From: a bacterium
GTDB lineage: Bacteria > Patescibacteria > JAEDAM01 > Absconditabacterales > Absconditicoccaceae
Direction of reading: 5' to 3'
Assembly: GCA_017442645.1 (NCBI GenBank)
Contig: JAFRZH010000007.1
Coordinates: 9,592 to 73,591, forward strand
Length of the DNA: 64,000 bases
Positions 45,854 to 57,922 of the stretch are shown piece after piece. Position 1 is the stretch's first letter, and every line of letters starts with the position of its first letter. Both the position numbers and the translations under genes were made by a program. The notes under the pieces are model-generated. The model was given only the letters and a program-made list of their open reading frames with translations. It did no database searches and was not told the origin of the DNA.

Positions 45854-47935
45854 CTATTTAAAGTATAAGGTTGTACCTTCTGATCCATTAGGGAAAATGA
45901 AATCTGCAAAAAGATCATTAATAGTGAAAAGAACATCTCCTGCAAATCCTACTCTCATTTGATTAAGATACCAAGAATTTCTTCCGATTTTTTCTGCAAT
46001 AGTTCCGGTTGCGTAATCTTTGGAGAAAATTTCTTTGATTCCGTCTTCTGGAGAGATTGCGAAACTTTTTAATCCTCTGAAGTATTCTGTTTTCGTAATA
46101 GGGTAGCAATTTTTTCCTGTTTCTTTCCCAGCGTTGTCGTACGTGATATTACAGTTTTGACCTTCTTCTTTTTGGGTGCTAATGGTCATTGGTAAGGTTA
46201 CTTCTCCTTTGCTATTCATGACAAAAAGTCTTGGATTTTCGAGAACGGAACAGCTGGAACCATTTCCTCCCGTCGAATAATTAGCAATTTCTGAAATAGC
46301 GATCTGATTTTTCTCTTTTTTGTCATAATCAATTTCAAAGAGAGAAATTTTTAGTCAAGAATTAACGTATCCTCATCGTCCATTATCCGCAGTATTATAT
46401 CCAAGTCAGATGAGATATTGTTTGTCGCCTTCTTTTTTCAAAGGGTGGAGATATTTACTGTATCCTGGAATTTCTAATTCTCCGAGGATTTGAGGCTTTT
46501 TGATATCTTCCAAATCTACCACGAAAAGCGGATCGATTTCATGCCAAGTCACGAGATAAAGCTTGTCCTCGATGTATCTTGAAGACTTAAATTCTTCGTC
46601 AGGTTCGATTCCTTCCAATTTCCCTGCAAGTTCGAAATTATGATCGAAAACATACAAATTAGTTCCGTTACTTTCGGTTAAAATTCTGAAATTCCCTTTA
46701 CTATCTTCATCCATACTGTACTGATTAAGCATTGTTCCTCCGATGAGAGATGAATTTTTATAGATAAGATTAGTATCTTCTAATGCGAATTTATGCACAA
46801 GCGTTTGCGTTGTTCCGCCTCTATAATATCCATATGTACAGAACATTCCTAACGGACAGTAAAAGGTTCTTGGCGTGTAATAAGAAGAAACGAGGTATAA
46901 AGCATTTTTCGTCATGTGAAGTTCTCCTTCAGGAGAGAGGAGTGCTGTAGTATCTACTTTAGCATCGATTTTCTGAATATTGATCTTTGAAACGATCGTA
47001 AATCTTGGAGAAAGTTTAAGGTCTTCATCATCAGGAAGAACATAAGAAATCTGACTGCAATCGATATTAGAAATTTGAACTCCGTTTTCAGTGATTCCAA
47101 TATTTCTTAGTCAGCTTTTTAGATCTTTTTGTACTCTATCTCGATAATACCAATTAAATCCCATTTCAGAGATTACATAGAGTTCATCCCCAATAATTCT
47201 TGAATCACGGTAAGAACCTGGAATATTTTCAAATCTGATGAGTTTCAAGTTCTCAATCGAACTAACATCGTAAATGGCAATAATAGAACGTTCTGATCCG
47301 AAAAATCCTTCATTCCCATTATAATTTCTTCCCAAAATAACAAGGCGATTATTCGTTACAAAAAGTTCGATATCGTTTAAATCTCTTGGGATTTTGATTT
47401 CTTTCACGATTTCTACTTGATCGGCATTGATCGTTTTCTTTTCGATATTGAGTGGAGAACGGAGAATAATGACTTTATCGGTCTTATCATTGTAGTAATA
47501 ATAATACTTTCCGTCAGTTTTCAAAATTTCTGGTTCATCAACTCCTATTTTTTGAAGATTTGTTGTAGAGTATTCTGTTGAAGCAGTTTGAACTCCAAGA
47601 GACTCTTTCATAACTACTGCTTCTGCTACAGCTACATCGTCCGTTGCATAATCGATATCTTCGATCATATTCATATTTTTTGAAACCGTTTTATATCCGA
47701 AAAGTCCGTTATAGATGATATCTCTTCCGCGGTCTGCTTGATATTTTTTTGCATATTTTTCAAGCATGGTTTCTAAACTTTCACAACTTTCCATTTGATG
47801 AAATTTAAATTTGTCAGCAGAAACTTTTTCTGCACCTTGCATTTGTTCTTCGAGTTGGGTATCAAGAGTTTCCGCGAAGGTAGTACCTGTGATAAAAATT
47901 CAGCAGAGGAGTGCTAACATTCAAAATTTTTTCAT
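45854..47935 (-). CDS. secreted beta-propeller protein
   Basis: A 693-residue protein with signal peptide MKKFGMLALLCGIFITGTTFA, in which two residues are UGA-encoded. After a helical region (about 25-75) comes the pattern VDEPEILKTDGKYYYYYNDK, NNRLVILGRNYNGN, IIGDELYVISE, YVVSSYYTP-like and IEDKLYLVTWHEIDPLFVVD. These repeated beta blades match the C-terminal beta-propeller domain family found in archaea and CPR. The role is unknown; a cell-surface scaffold is likely. Few UGA codons occur. It is divergent from uvrB. Confidence 0.82.
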
Positions 47936-48083
47936 GATTTCGTAATGAGGAAATAAAATGACATTTTTTTATATCATAAGTATAACGAAAATCAATTGTT
48001 TTTTGTGACAGTTTTTTTGTTCAAATTGCATTTCTGTTTTATTTCTTTATATTCTTTGTGATTTTTATTATTATGTAATATTC

Positions 48084-49673
48084 ATGCCATTTGAATTAGT
48101 TTCTCAATATCAACCTGCAGGAGATCAACCTAAAGCGATTGATGAAATCACTCACGCTTTTGATGAAGGGAAAAGTAAAATCACCCTTTTAGGAGCAACA
48201 GGAACCGGAAAAACATTCACTATGGCAAATATTATTCAAAAAGTTCAAAAGCCGACTCTTATCATTTCTCACAATAAGACTCTTGCGGCACAACTTTCGA
48301 CGGAGTTTAAAAGTTTTTTCCCTAAAAATGCCGTGCATTACTTCGTTTCGTATTTTGACTATTATCAGCCAGAATCCTATCTTCCAAGTTCTGGAACGTA
48401 TATCGAAAAAGAAGCAACGATCAATCAAGAAATCGAGATGTATCGTCTTGCAACGATGGCATCTTTACTTTCTCGTGATGATGTGATTGTGGTAGCTTCT
48501 GCATCTTCTCTGTATGGACTTGGACAAGCGAGATTTTTCAAAGAAAATTGTCTGCAACTCAAAGTCAATCAGACCTATGATTTTAAAGAGATCAAAAAAC
48601 AACTTCTTCAAATGCAATATAAACCTGTCGCTTCGAAAATCGAGCCAGGAATGTTTGATTTACAAGGAGAAAGATTGGATATTTATTCTTCAACGGAGAA
48701 AGTAGTGTATAGATGTTTCTTCGATGAGGATTTTTTGGAAATGATCGAGATTAGAGATTCTCTTACGTATGAATTGAAACACACGACGACGCAAATTATT
48801 CTCTGGCCTGCAACACAATACATTCAAGATACTTCAGATTTAGAAACTATTTTACAAGAGATAAATAGTGAAAAGGAATTAAGAATAAAAGAGTTTGAAA
48901 AAGCCTGAATGCTCGTCGAGGCGGAGAGAATCAAAAAAAGGGTCGAATATGACATTAGAATGATTCGTGAAACGGGATTTGTGAATGGAATTGAAACGTA
49001 TTCACTTTATTTTGATAAAAGACTCCCAGGAGAAGCTCCAAATACGATTTTTGATTATTTCCCTGATGATTTTTTGCTTATCGTCGATGAATCTCATATG
49101 ACGATTCCGCAACTTCGTGCGATGGCACAGGGAGATAGAGCGAGAAAAAATAATCTGATTAAATACGGTTTTAGACTTCCAAGTGCGATTGATCACCGTC
49201 CGCTTCGTTTTGAAGAATTGGAGGCGACCTTGGGGCGAAAAGAACTTTCTGAAATTCAACTCGATCAAGCAAGTGATGAATTGGAACTCATTTCTGATGC
49301 CCATATCAAAACATTAAAAAAACAACAAAAATCTGATCTTATCAACAAAGAGGCCAGACAAGAAAATCAATTTCAAAACCTTCTTTCGAAACAAAAAAAA
49401 CAAGCAAAATCTATTTTTCTTTCTGCGACTCCTGCAGAATATGAACTTAAACTTTCTGAACAAGTTGTAGAACAAATTATTAGACCGACAGGACTTCTCG
49501 ATCCGATTACCTATCTTTATCCAAAATCTGGAAATTATCAGCAGCTTTTGGAGAGTATCGATAAACTTTTGAAAAAGAAACCATATTTGAAAAAGTATCT
49601 TGAAGAGGAGAATTCTGAGATTTGAATGAGTCTTGATGAGATTTTTGAGGAGTTTACAAGTGAAGATGAATAA
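48084..49673 (+). CDS. uvrB: UvrB-like excision nuclease subunit lacking the second helicase domain
   Basis: The first 410 or so residues are a normal UvrB: Walker [11 protein letters not shown] (37-44), the damage-probing hairpin [27 protein letters not shown], the DESH box and [12 protein letters not shown] followed by [14 protein letters not shown]. The protein then ends after about 60 more residues at a TAA (total 529). Full UvrB is about 660-700: motifs IV-VI (TLTKRMAEDL..., GINLLREGLD, QTIGRAARN) and the UVR tail are absent, and nothing like them follows downstream. Two UGA codons ([20 protein letters not shown]) are read as Gly. How it works without domain 3 is unclear. Confidence 0.85.
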
Positions 49674-49722
49674 AAAAATCTGATTTCTCCTCTTTTTTAG
49701 AGATGAAAAATCAGATTTGTAA
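49674..49722 (+). terminator. uvrB terminator, AATCTGATTT type
   Basis: AAAAAAATCTGATTTCTCC pairs with the AAAAATCAGATTTG side around CTCTTTTTTAGAGATG. It is symmetric, so it can also end the minus-strand gene at 49730-50152. Confidence 0.7.
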
Positions 49723-49729
49723 TGATAAA

Positions 49730-50152
49730 TTATCCTATGATGCTGTCCCGTTTACTAAATATTTCAGCATCAGTTTTTTGTTTTTCTTTTATGCATGCCG
49801 CTAATTCATTTAATTGTTTATTACAAAAATTTTTAAGATACTTTGATTTTTGTTCTAGAGGCATAGCTTCCCATTCTTCGTATGTTAGCTTCAAACCATC
49901 ATCTCATTGATAGGTTAAGGTTACATCAACATTTCTTCATCACAACGAATTCGTTCCGCCATATTCTTCTTGCTTTAATTTAAAACCATCTTTACAAAAA
50001 GTAGTATCAAAATATTTTTCTTCTACAAAATTTTCTCGTATACTCGATTTTATTTTCTTAAAAAATATATCACAAATCGCACACAATGGTCCATCACATC
50101 TGTCATATGTGAGGTGTTCAAAATAATCTTTTGTCATTTGATTCTCTGTCAT
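49730..50152 (-). CDS. hypothetical protein of 140 aa with Cys cluster
   Basis: MTENQMTKDYFEHLTYDRCD starts the preferred frame. A CDGPLCAICDIF cluster (Cys spacing 5 and 3) could bind a metal. Several UGA codons are read as Gly, two in a row in SL-G-G-RNVDVTLTYQ. The end is helical (LEQKSKYLKNFCNKQLNELAAC). No family recognised. A TTGACT-(TA)n promoter-like element stands about 60 bp upstream. It converges with uvrB. Confidence 0.55.
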
Positions 50153-50213
50153 TTCTATAAGATATATAATATAAAAGTAGTATCGTAATAGCATTCTTTC
50201 TCTTACGATTACA

Positions 50214-50242
50214 TACATCATATATATATATATTAAAGTCAA
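50214..50242 (-). promoter_or_regulatory. TTGACT-(TA)n promoter-like element
   Basis: On the minus strand TTGACT (50242-50237) is followed by TTAA, a (TA)n tract and TATGATG, with spacing fitting sigma70. It is nearly the same as the element at 34438-34467 and drives the 140-aa gene. Confidence 0.5.
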
Positions 50243-50333
50243 TAGATTTTTTATTTTTTTATTTTCTTTTTTCTCTTGCAAAATCTTTTCTTTTTCCTAA
50301 GAACAAAAAAAGTTTTGTTTTCTTCCTATACTG

Positions 50334-52148
50334 ATGGAATATACCGATATCATTCTCAAAATTCTCATGATGCTTGGTGGGGTAGGGCTCTTTCTTTATG
50401 GAATGAGTCTCATGGGATCTTCACTTGAAAAACTTGCATGATCAGGACTTGAAAAACTCCTTGAAAAGCTCACCAGCGGAAAAAATAAACTTGCTGGAAT
50501 GTTAAAAGGACGAGGATTAGGATTAGGAGTAACTGCTATTATTCAAAGTTCTGCTGCTACCACCATTATGCTGATTGGATTTGTAAATGCCGGGATTATG
50601 AAATTATCGCAAGCAATTCCTGTTGTTTTAGGATCCAATGTAGGAAGTACGGTAACGGCACAAATTTTGAGACTTGGAGATCTTGGAACGGAAAATCTCT
50701 TATTAAGTATTCTCAAACCTTCTGTTCTTGCTTATATTCTCCTTGCTATCGGAGCAGCAATTCTCCTCTTCGGGAAAAGAAAAAAGTTAAAAGAAGTAGC
50801 CAGAATTTTAGTCTGACTTTGAATTCTTTTTTGTGGGATGACGACGATGGAAGAAGCTTTTGCCCCTTTCACGGCTTTGGAAAGTTTTAGATCGTTGTTT
50901 ACCTCATTTGAAAATCCCATCATCGGAATCCTTACGGGACTTGTTTTAACTGCAATTATCCAAAGTTCTTCCGCATCGGTTGGGATCCTCCAAGCACTTT
51001 CTGCGACAGGAGTAGTAACATGGCAAATCGCGATTCCGATGATTATTGGACAAAATATCGGAAAATGTATGACCATCGTTTTGGGATCCATTGGAGCAAA
51101 TAAAAACGCAAAAAGAGTTTCTCTCAGTTATGTGCTTTTCAATATCTTTGGAGCACTCGCTTTCTGTGCGATTATTTACGGAATTTATTACACGATTGGC
51201 ATCGAGTGGTTTGCGGATACTGTGAATAGAGGTGATATCGCGAATTTCCATCTGATTTTTAATCTTTTGACAAGTATTCTCCTTCTCCCTTTTGTAGTGC
51301 GATTGGATAGATTGACCGGAAAAATTTTAGGGAAAGAAGAAAAAAATCTGAATGTCGACAAAATCCAGCTCGATCCTCTTTTATTCAAGACTCCAACGAT
51401 TGCCTTAGAACAAAGCGAAAAACTTCTCCATAAGATGGGAGATCTCGTCCTCGATAATTACCATTATATGCAAAAACTTTTCAATAAATTCGATGCTAAA
51501 ATCTTAACGAAGTTAGAAGAAAACGAATCCTTTCTGGATAAAGGGGAAACTGCTCTTTCTGAGTATATTCTCAAAATTCCTCAAAAAACATTCAATCCTG
51601 AACAAAAGCGTCTCGTTGGGAAAATTCTCAATTCCATTGGAGATTTCGAAAGAATCGGTGATCACTGCGTCGGAATCTCTCATGTTCTACAAGAAAGACA
51701 TGAGCAAAAATTTCACTTTTCACCTGAAGCTCAAAAAGAATTGGAATCTATGATTAAAGCTGATGAAAAACTTATTGAATCAACCGTTTTAGCATTTATT
51801 ACCAATGACGGAGCTCTTGCCATGAAAGTTGAACCCCTTGCAGAAATTGTAGAGAAACTCAAAGAAATCATCAAAAATCACCATGTAGAAAGATTACAAA
51901 AAGGCGTTTGTACGATTGAAAATGGAATTTCTCTGTTGGAAATACTTACGCATCTGGATAGAGTCGCATCTCATTGTTCAAATATTGCCCTTCATATTAT
52001 CAAATGCACAGGAATGAATGCTGATTTTGATGAAATGCACGGACATGCCAACGACCGTTTCAGTGAAGATTATCAAGCGTTTTATCATCTCTATGAATCA
52101 CGGTTTATCAGTCCGTTATTATCAAATAAGACTCATAAGAAACTCTAA
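50334..52148 (+). CDS. Na+/phosphate symporter with C-terminal PhoU-like domain
   Basis: A 604-residue NptA/YjbB-type transporter. Two inverted repeats carry the family signature: GVTAIIQSSAATTIMLIGFV with SNVGSTVTA, and LTAIIQSSSASVGILQAL with GQNIGKCMT. Eight or so membrane helices end near residue 330. The rest is helical PhoU-like (LEQSEKLLHKMGDLVLDNY, GKILNSIGDFERIGDHC, ILTHLDRVASHCSNIA), a common fusion thought to regulate uptake. UGA occurs as Gly at about four positions, for example V-G-LGILFCG. It has no pst or pho genes beside it. Confidence 0.93.
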
Positions 52149-52190
52149 AAAGGAGGACATTAAGAATACGAAAAAAGTCTGAATTATCCT

Positions 52191-52355
52191 CTATAACATC
52201 AGTTCATACCCCTTATTTATACAATCTTGCATTTTATCTATTAGCTTTTGAAGTTTTTTTGCATTTTCGCTTAATGGAGGATATTCTGTAGAATCTACAG
52301 AAGTTGTTCCTAAATTTCCCTGAAGGTGCTTCATTACATCGTTAACAATACTCAT
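52191..52355 (-). CDS. small protein of 54 aa
   Basis: The ATG at 52353-52355 opens MSIVNDVMKHLQGNLGTTS and ends at TAG 52191-52193. It starts 12 bp after the stop of the 97-aa gene, so the two form a pair. Helical C-terminus (ENAKKLQKLIDKMQDCINKG). No family. It is supported by spacing and by the repeated promoter-like element upstream of the pair. Confidence 0.4.
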   Translation of the reverse strand: MSIVNDVMKHLQGNLGTTSVDSTEYPPLSENAKKLQKLIDKMQDCINKGYELML

Positions 52356-52366
52356 AACGGAGTTTC

Positions 52367-52660
52367 CTAATTTTTTTCTACTTCTGGAAGAATTTGATTC
52401 AGTATTTTGTAAATATCTTCCTGAGAAGAGGATACTGTTTTCCCATCTTTTTGTATAAAAAATTGATCTGTAGATGTATTCATTCCAATACAGATATTAC
52501 CAATGATTATTTCGTTATAACTATCTTCTTCCCAATTGCATCCAGATGCTCTTTGTGCTTTGCAATTCTCAATAGGCTGATTCTCAAGTCTTACAAAAAT
52601 ATCTCAAAACTTTTTAATGATTGCTTTCTTTTCATGCTCAATATTATTCATACCCTCCAT
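52367..52660 (-). CDS. small protein of 97 aa, accessory
   Basis: The ATG at 52658-52660 opens a frame with one UGA as Gly (KKFGDIFVRLENQ). A Cys-rich middle (IENCKAQRASGCNWEED) precedes EIIIGNICIGMNTSTDQFFI and a helical end. No family recognised. It is the first gene behind the inverted copy of the promoter-like element at 52700-52780, as in the two lipoprotein genes. Confidence 0.45.
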
Positions 52661-52699
52661 TTTATCTTGACATATAATATAAAAAGTCTTTTTTTAATA

Positions 52700-52780
52700 A
52701 AAACTATTGACAGTTATAAAGATATATATATCAAGTCTTTTTTATTTAGTTCGGAAGTGGGATTATTCGTTTTACTCCAA
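52700..52780 (-). promoter_or_regulatory. repeated (TA)n promoter-like element, copy 3 (inverted)
   Basis: The minus strand reads AAAACGAATAATCCCACTTC, CGAACTAAATAAAAAAGACT, TGATATATATATC, TTTATAACTGTCAATAG. About 50 bases are identical to copy 1 at 41315-41365. It lies upstream of the small genes 52367-52660 and 52191-52355. Confidence 0.6.
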
Positions 52781-52784
52781 AAAA

Positions 52785-52845
52785 AGAAAAAAATCTGACT
52801 CTCTTTCATGCATTCATTCAGAAATAAAGAATCAGATTTTTTCTT
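52785..52845 (-). terminator. pheT terminator, AATCTGACTC type
   Basis: AAAAAAATCTGACTCTC pairs with the AAGAATCAGATTTTTTC side over about 25 nt, with A/T runs on both sides. It starts 2 bp after the pheT stop and belongs to the same hairpin family as 42167-42220. Confidence 0.7.
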
Positions 52846-52846
52846 T

Positions 52847-55345
52847 TTATTCTCTTAGGGAAGCTCCAACTTTTCTTGCTTCTTCGATAGTTTTATTCAT
52901 GATTTCATTAATTTGTTCGGTCGTCATCGTTCCATCTCCTTTGATTTTAATTTTGAGAGAGAGGGATTTTTTCCCTTCTGGAAGATTTGCTCCTTGATAA
53001 AGATCAAAAACTTCGATACCTTTCACTTCTGGAACTTTTTGGATTGCCTGCATCAATGCAGAATAGTCTTCTTTCTGATCGAGAACAAAACAAAGATCTC
53101 TCCATACGATTTGATCTTGAAGAGTTTCATAAGTATAATTTGGAACTCCGTTTTCTTCTCTTAGTTGCAAAAGTGCATCTTGATAGATTTCGAGATAACA
53201 AGTATTGCTAAACTCTGGCAATTTATATTCTTTCATGAAAAGCGGATGAAACGCTCAAAGAAATCAGATTTCTTTTCCTTTGTACAGAATTTTTCCCTGT
53301 TTTTTAGGATGAAAATAAGGTTTTTCTGTGGTTTCGTATGAGATTTCCTCAAATAATTCAAAGTCTTTCAAGAGTTTTTGGATCATTCCTTTTGCATCCA
53401 AAAGACAATCTTCTTCCCAATTTTTAATCTCTTTTTTGTACAACATTACTCCTGTATGAAGCTGTTCATCAATGTGAGCAATTGCATATTGAGGAAGTTC
53501 TGTATTGTGAGGTTGGTTCTTCGTCCAAACTTTTCCCGTATCGAAAGCACGGATGGTATCGAAGAATTTGAAGTTTTTCACAAGTACCTGGATAAAAGGA
53601 TATACCAAGCTATCTCTCAAATAAGGAGCTTCTGTATTTACAGGATTCGTAAGTTTCAAGAAATCTTCAGGATTCTTTCCGAAAGATTGAATCATTTTTT
53701 CACTAATCCAAGGGTAGGTTTCGAGTTGAGAACATTTTTCTGATTCTACGAGTGTTTCTTCTGTTCTTCTCAAATGATATACTAATCCTGAAAAAGCTTC
53801 ACATTCAACGCTCGCAGAAGTTTTCAAGGTTTTAATCTTTTCATATCCTCGAATCCTTGCGATTTCTTCGATCAAATCTGCTTCAATATTGATATCTTCT
53901 GGACCTCTTCGAAGAGGAACTTTGACTTGGTTTCCACTGACCGTAAATCCAAGATGAGTCAGAATTTTTTCTGCTTTTTCTTGAAAATTCTCCACCTTTT
54001 CTCCGAAAATAAATTGTTCCATAAAATCCCAATCGACTTCGATATTTTTCTCTGCTTGAGGATGAATTTTAGGATTGAGATAATAATTTGTTCCTCCGAT
54101 TTCGAAATCTCCTAAATCTTTTTTGTAATATTGGAGTTCATCCAACATCAAAAGAAGTGCATAAAGTGAATAGGTTGGATTGATATTTTTCTCGTTTCTG
54201 AGTTCTGATTCTGTTCTAAGTCCAAGTCTTACTCCTGTTTTTCTTACTCTTACAGGATCAAAATTCGCGATTTCGATAATGATATTTTTGGTGTTTTCTG
54301 TGATTCCGCTGTTTTCACCTCCCATTACTCCACCAAGACAAAGTGCTTTTTTTTCATCAGCGATCACAATATCTTGCGAAGTCAGAGTATGTTCTTTTCC
54401 GAGTAAATCCGTAAATTTCTCTCCGTCTTCAGCATCTCTTACCACAATATTTCCTTCAAGTTTATCTGCATCGAAAAAATGAACAGGTTGCCCTGCGATA
54501 TTCATAAAAATATTGGAGAAATCTACCCAATTATTGATACAATTATTTCCTAAATCAAGATTTTGTAATCTCATAAAAAAATCTGACTGCTTCACTTGAA
54601 CGTTGTTTAATTCAAGGAGAATATAGTTACGAAGTCCTTCCGTTTTACAAATTACAGACTTTTTCGCTTTTTTTTCGGTATGTTCCAAAAGATCAAAAAT
54701 ATTGGTATGACGGAAAGTTTCTTGATATTCCTTAATTTTATTGTAAGCGATTTTTCCTTGATCAGCATACATGGCATTCAAGTCCCAAGCAAGTCCAAAA
54801 TGTCCCGTTAAATCAGGTCTATGCGTCAATCCTTTATTATCAATATCAAACACAATCGAATTAATTCGTTCCCATTTTTGAGAAAGGAGAGTTCCCAAAT
54901 CTGCATCACTTACTTCTAAATCTTTTGTCAATTCCCAAATCCATGGTTGATCCGTATCTTCTTGGATTCCAAGTTCATTTTTTGAACAAATCATTCCTTG
55001 AGAATCGATTCCTCTGAGTTTTCTTTTTGCAATCGTAATATCCATTTTTTTGAAATACGTTCCTTCCAAAGCCACTGGAACAAACATCCCTTCAGCAACG
55101 TTACTTGCACCGCAAACGATCTGGAATTGTCCTTTATCTCCACAATCTACCTGGCAAACATGCATATGATCAGAATCGGGATGATCGTGACATTCCATAA
55201 TTTTTCCTACTACAATGGTGTCTGGAAGATTTCTTTCGATAATTTCTTCGATTTCTACGGTTTTGACGATGAGGTTATTGGCGATTTCTTCAGGAGTACA
55301 ATTGAGAGAAAGGTATTTTTTGATAAGCTGTGAATGATATTTCAT
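52847..55345 (-). CDS. pheT: phenylalanyl-tRNA synthetase beta subunit
   Basis: An 832-residue partner of PheS. N-terminal tRNA-binding OB fold (VVGKIMECHDHPDSDHMHVCQVDCG), the B3/B4 editing region, B5 (EVDWDFMEQFIFGEKV, IEADLIEEIARIRGYEKI), catalytic-like core and a C-terminal FDX-ACB anticodon domain (52847-53236). Only two UGA codons occur, close together in KEI-G-FL-G-AFHP just before that last domain; read as stops they would remove it. The start is the ATG giving MKYHSQLIKKYLSL. A terminator follows. pheS is about 51 kb away in the window. Confidence 0.95.
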
Positions 55346-55387
55346 CCTAAGTAAATTAAAATAATAAAATAACAATGCAAATACTGA

Positions 55388-57922
55388 TTATACTTTATCG
55401 ATATGAACATTATTTTCAAGTTGTTCTTTTTTTTCTGTTCAGATTTTTTCTTTTTCTTTTAAATATTCTTTTAAGAGAACAGGTTCACTAGAAAGAACCA
55501 TATTTACTCCTGAATTGATAAAAGTTTCAAACGTTCCTGTTTCATTAATCGTGTAGGTTACAATCTTTTTCTGAGCCTTTTTGATATCTTCCAATACTTC
55601 CTGAGTCATCATATCATAAGGAGCCATGAAATATTGAATTTGCTTGTTGCTGATGAGAGATGGATTCTTAAAATCTCTCACATCATACGTATCTCGTCCT
55701 AGAATAATTCCTGTATCAGCAAGTAAAGTCTCTCTTATTTTTTCATCATAAGAGATAAAAATGACTTTATTTTCCATTTTTTTATTTTTTACGGTTTTGA
55801 TCGCATCAAGAGTTTGCTGGATTTTATCTTCATCGGTTTCTTTGTCGTCTGCTTTTAGTTCCAGAAAATAATATTCAAACAGTCCATCAATAATATTGAG
55901 CATTGTTTCCAAGGTCATTACTTTTTCTCCATTTCCTAACGTACAATTGTCTTTTAACCATTTTAAGGTTTTATCATAAATATTTGCTTTAGGACAGGAA
56001 GATGGTCGTAAGTTTGGTCCATGTGCTACAATATTTTTTTGATCTTTGGTATAAGATACATCAAATTCTACTCCTTTGAGATTTGCTTTTTTAGCTACAT
56101 AAAATCCTTCAATAGAATTCTCTTGTGCAAGATTTCCTCATCCACAATGTCCAATAATTGTTACTCCACTTTTATTTTCGGTGGTGTTTCAAAATTGATA
56201 GGTTAGATATGATGAGAGATAGTTAATTTTTTCATCATCGTCATCGAAAGAAAAGTCTTTATTTTTGATGATTTTTGTTTCTTCTCCGCTAAACGTGATA
56301 AAATGATATTTATTAATTTCGTCATAATACATGGTCGTAAGAGTCCGATTTCTTCCTTTTTTATCTCAAAAAATGGAATTATAATTTTTTTTCAAATAAA
56401 TATCTCCTGTTGCGGTATATCCTTTTAAAGAGTAGAAAAAATCTGTAGGTTGAAGGGGAGTATCTATGATGATTCCTTTTTCAATTCCTGTCCCTACAAT
56501 GAGTCATAAACTGAGATAATTTACAATATCTCCCAAATTCTCTTTTTCTTTTGCGGTAACGGGCACCATTTTTCTATGATCTCCAAGAACAACCAAAATT
56601 CCTGATGAAAAATAATCAATATCGACCAAGTCTTGATAAAATTTATCAAAGGTATCATCAATGTATTTTAAAGCTTGATCTTCTTTCCCTCCATAGGGAG
56701 TATCATACGGTGTATGAAGAGAAATCGTCTGACTTCAGATAAAAAAAGGTTGAGAAGTCTGGCTTTTCTTCTTTACTTCTTCTATAATTTTATCGTAAAG
56801 ATCTTCATCAGGAGCAGCTCAAAAAACATACGTTTTCTTCCCCTTAAAAGCTTCGTCTCAAATAATTTCCTCGAATCCAACCATTTTAATAAAATCAATT
56901 TGATTGAGAAATGTCATGGTAACACTACTGATAAACGAAGTTGTATATCCTCTTCCTGAGAAATATTGTGCTAGAGGCGAAGTAGGAGCACGATATCCGG
57001 TATAAAAATCATTTAATGTCCCTTTAAAATAAGGTTCAACTCCTAACAAAGCAGAAAGATGGGCCGTGTCAGAAGTTCCTCCATTTTCTACCACTTTTGA
57101 AAGTAAGATTCCTTCATCAGAGATTTTATCAAAAAGAGGAAGATTATCTTCTCATCAAGCTTTTTTTGAATCAGCAGCGGAAAGAGATTCTGAAAAAAGG
57201 AAAATAATATTAGGGGTCTTCCCTTGTCCTTTTTCAAAATCAAAGAAATCTTCATATTCTTTTTCTGTTTCAGGAATCTTCTGTTCTTGTCGAAAGAGTC
57301 TTCCAAAATTCAAAGTAAAAATATTTGAAAGTTCAGATTTTTTTAATGTTTTTCCAAATCATAACAAGAGAAAATGAAAGGTTGAGATAATAATCATAAT
57401 GAGAGTAATTTTTTTCAGAAGTTTTTTATCGACCTCGGCAATAAAAAAAGAAAAAAAAGTCCCCAAAAAAGAATATAATAACACAATACAAAAAAGTGGT
57501 CTATAAATATTTGCTGCTCACGAGCTCCCTCCTCAAATCATACTTATTAGTTCAACAATGGATAATCTAAACCCTGCAAAATATAAGGTAACTAAATCAA
57601 TACAAAAAAGGCTTAAAAACAAAAAAATAACTCAAACATATGCTATTCTTATTCGTTTTTTTCTTGCAACTAAAGCCAACATAACAAAAAAGAGAGAAAT
57701 GATTCGTACCAATAAATCACTAAAAAAATAGGGTGCTAATTCTCAAATTGTAGCAAAAAAAGAGAAAGATGTATACTCCGTCTGATTCTGAAAATAAATG
57801 AGATACATTTTGATAAAAATGGAAAGAAAAAGCAGAAAAGATAAAGTAAATCCGTAGTTTGGATAAAATATTTTAGAAAAAAAATGGAAAATTTTTGTTT
57901 TAAATGATGTTTTTCAGGACAT
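55388..57922 (-). CDS. LtaS-type sulfatase/phosphoglycerol transferase fused to GDPD
   Basis: A continuous 844-codon frame, checked by triplets. Residues 1-200 form about five membrane helices. Residues about 255-560 are an alkaline-phosphatase-fold domain: NIIF-FSESLSAADSKKAGG with the first metal ligands, nucleophile Thr283 in GGTSDTAHLS, FFIGSQTISLHTPY and LVVLGDH. This is the LTA synthase layout. From about 585 comes a glycerophosphodiester phosphodiesterase: His592 in GHCGGGNLAQENS, GVEFDVSYTKDQ, IVAHGPN and YFLELKA. LtaS polymerises glycerol phosphate; GDPD cleaves glycerophosphodiesters. One protein could both build and trim such polymers outside the membrane. Numerous UGA codons are used. 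Confidence 0.88.

Noticed and set aside
49674..50333. Missing C-terminal half of uvrB downstream in another frame
   Set aside because: The region holds a terminator and a minus-strand gene; no helicase motif IV-VI sequence appears in any frame.
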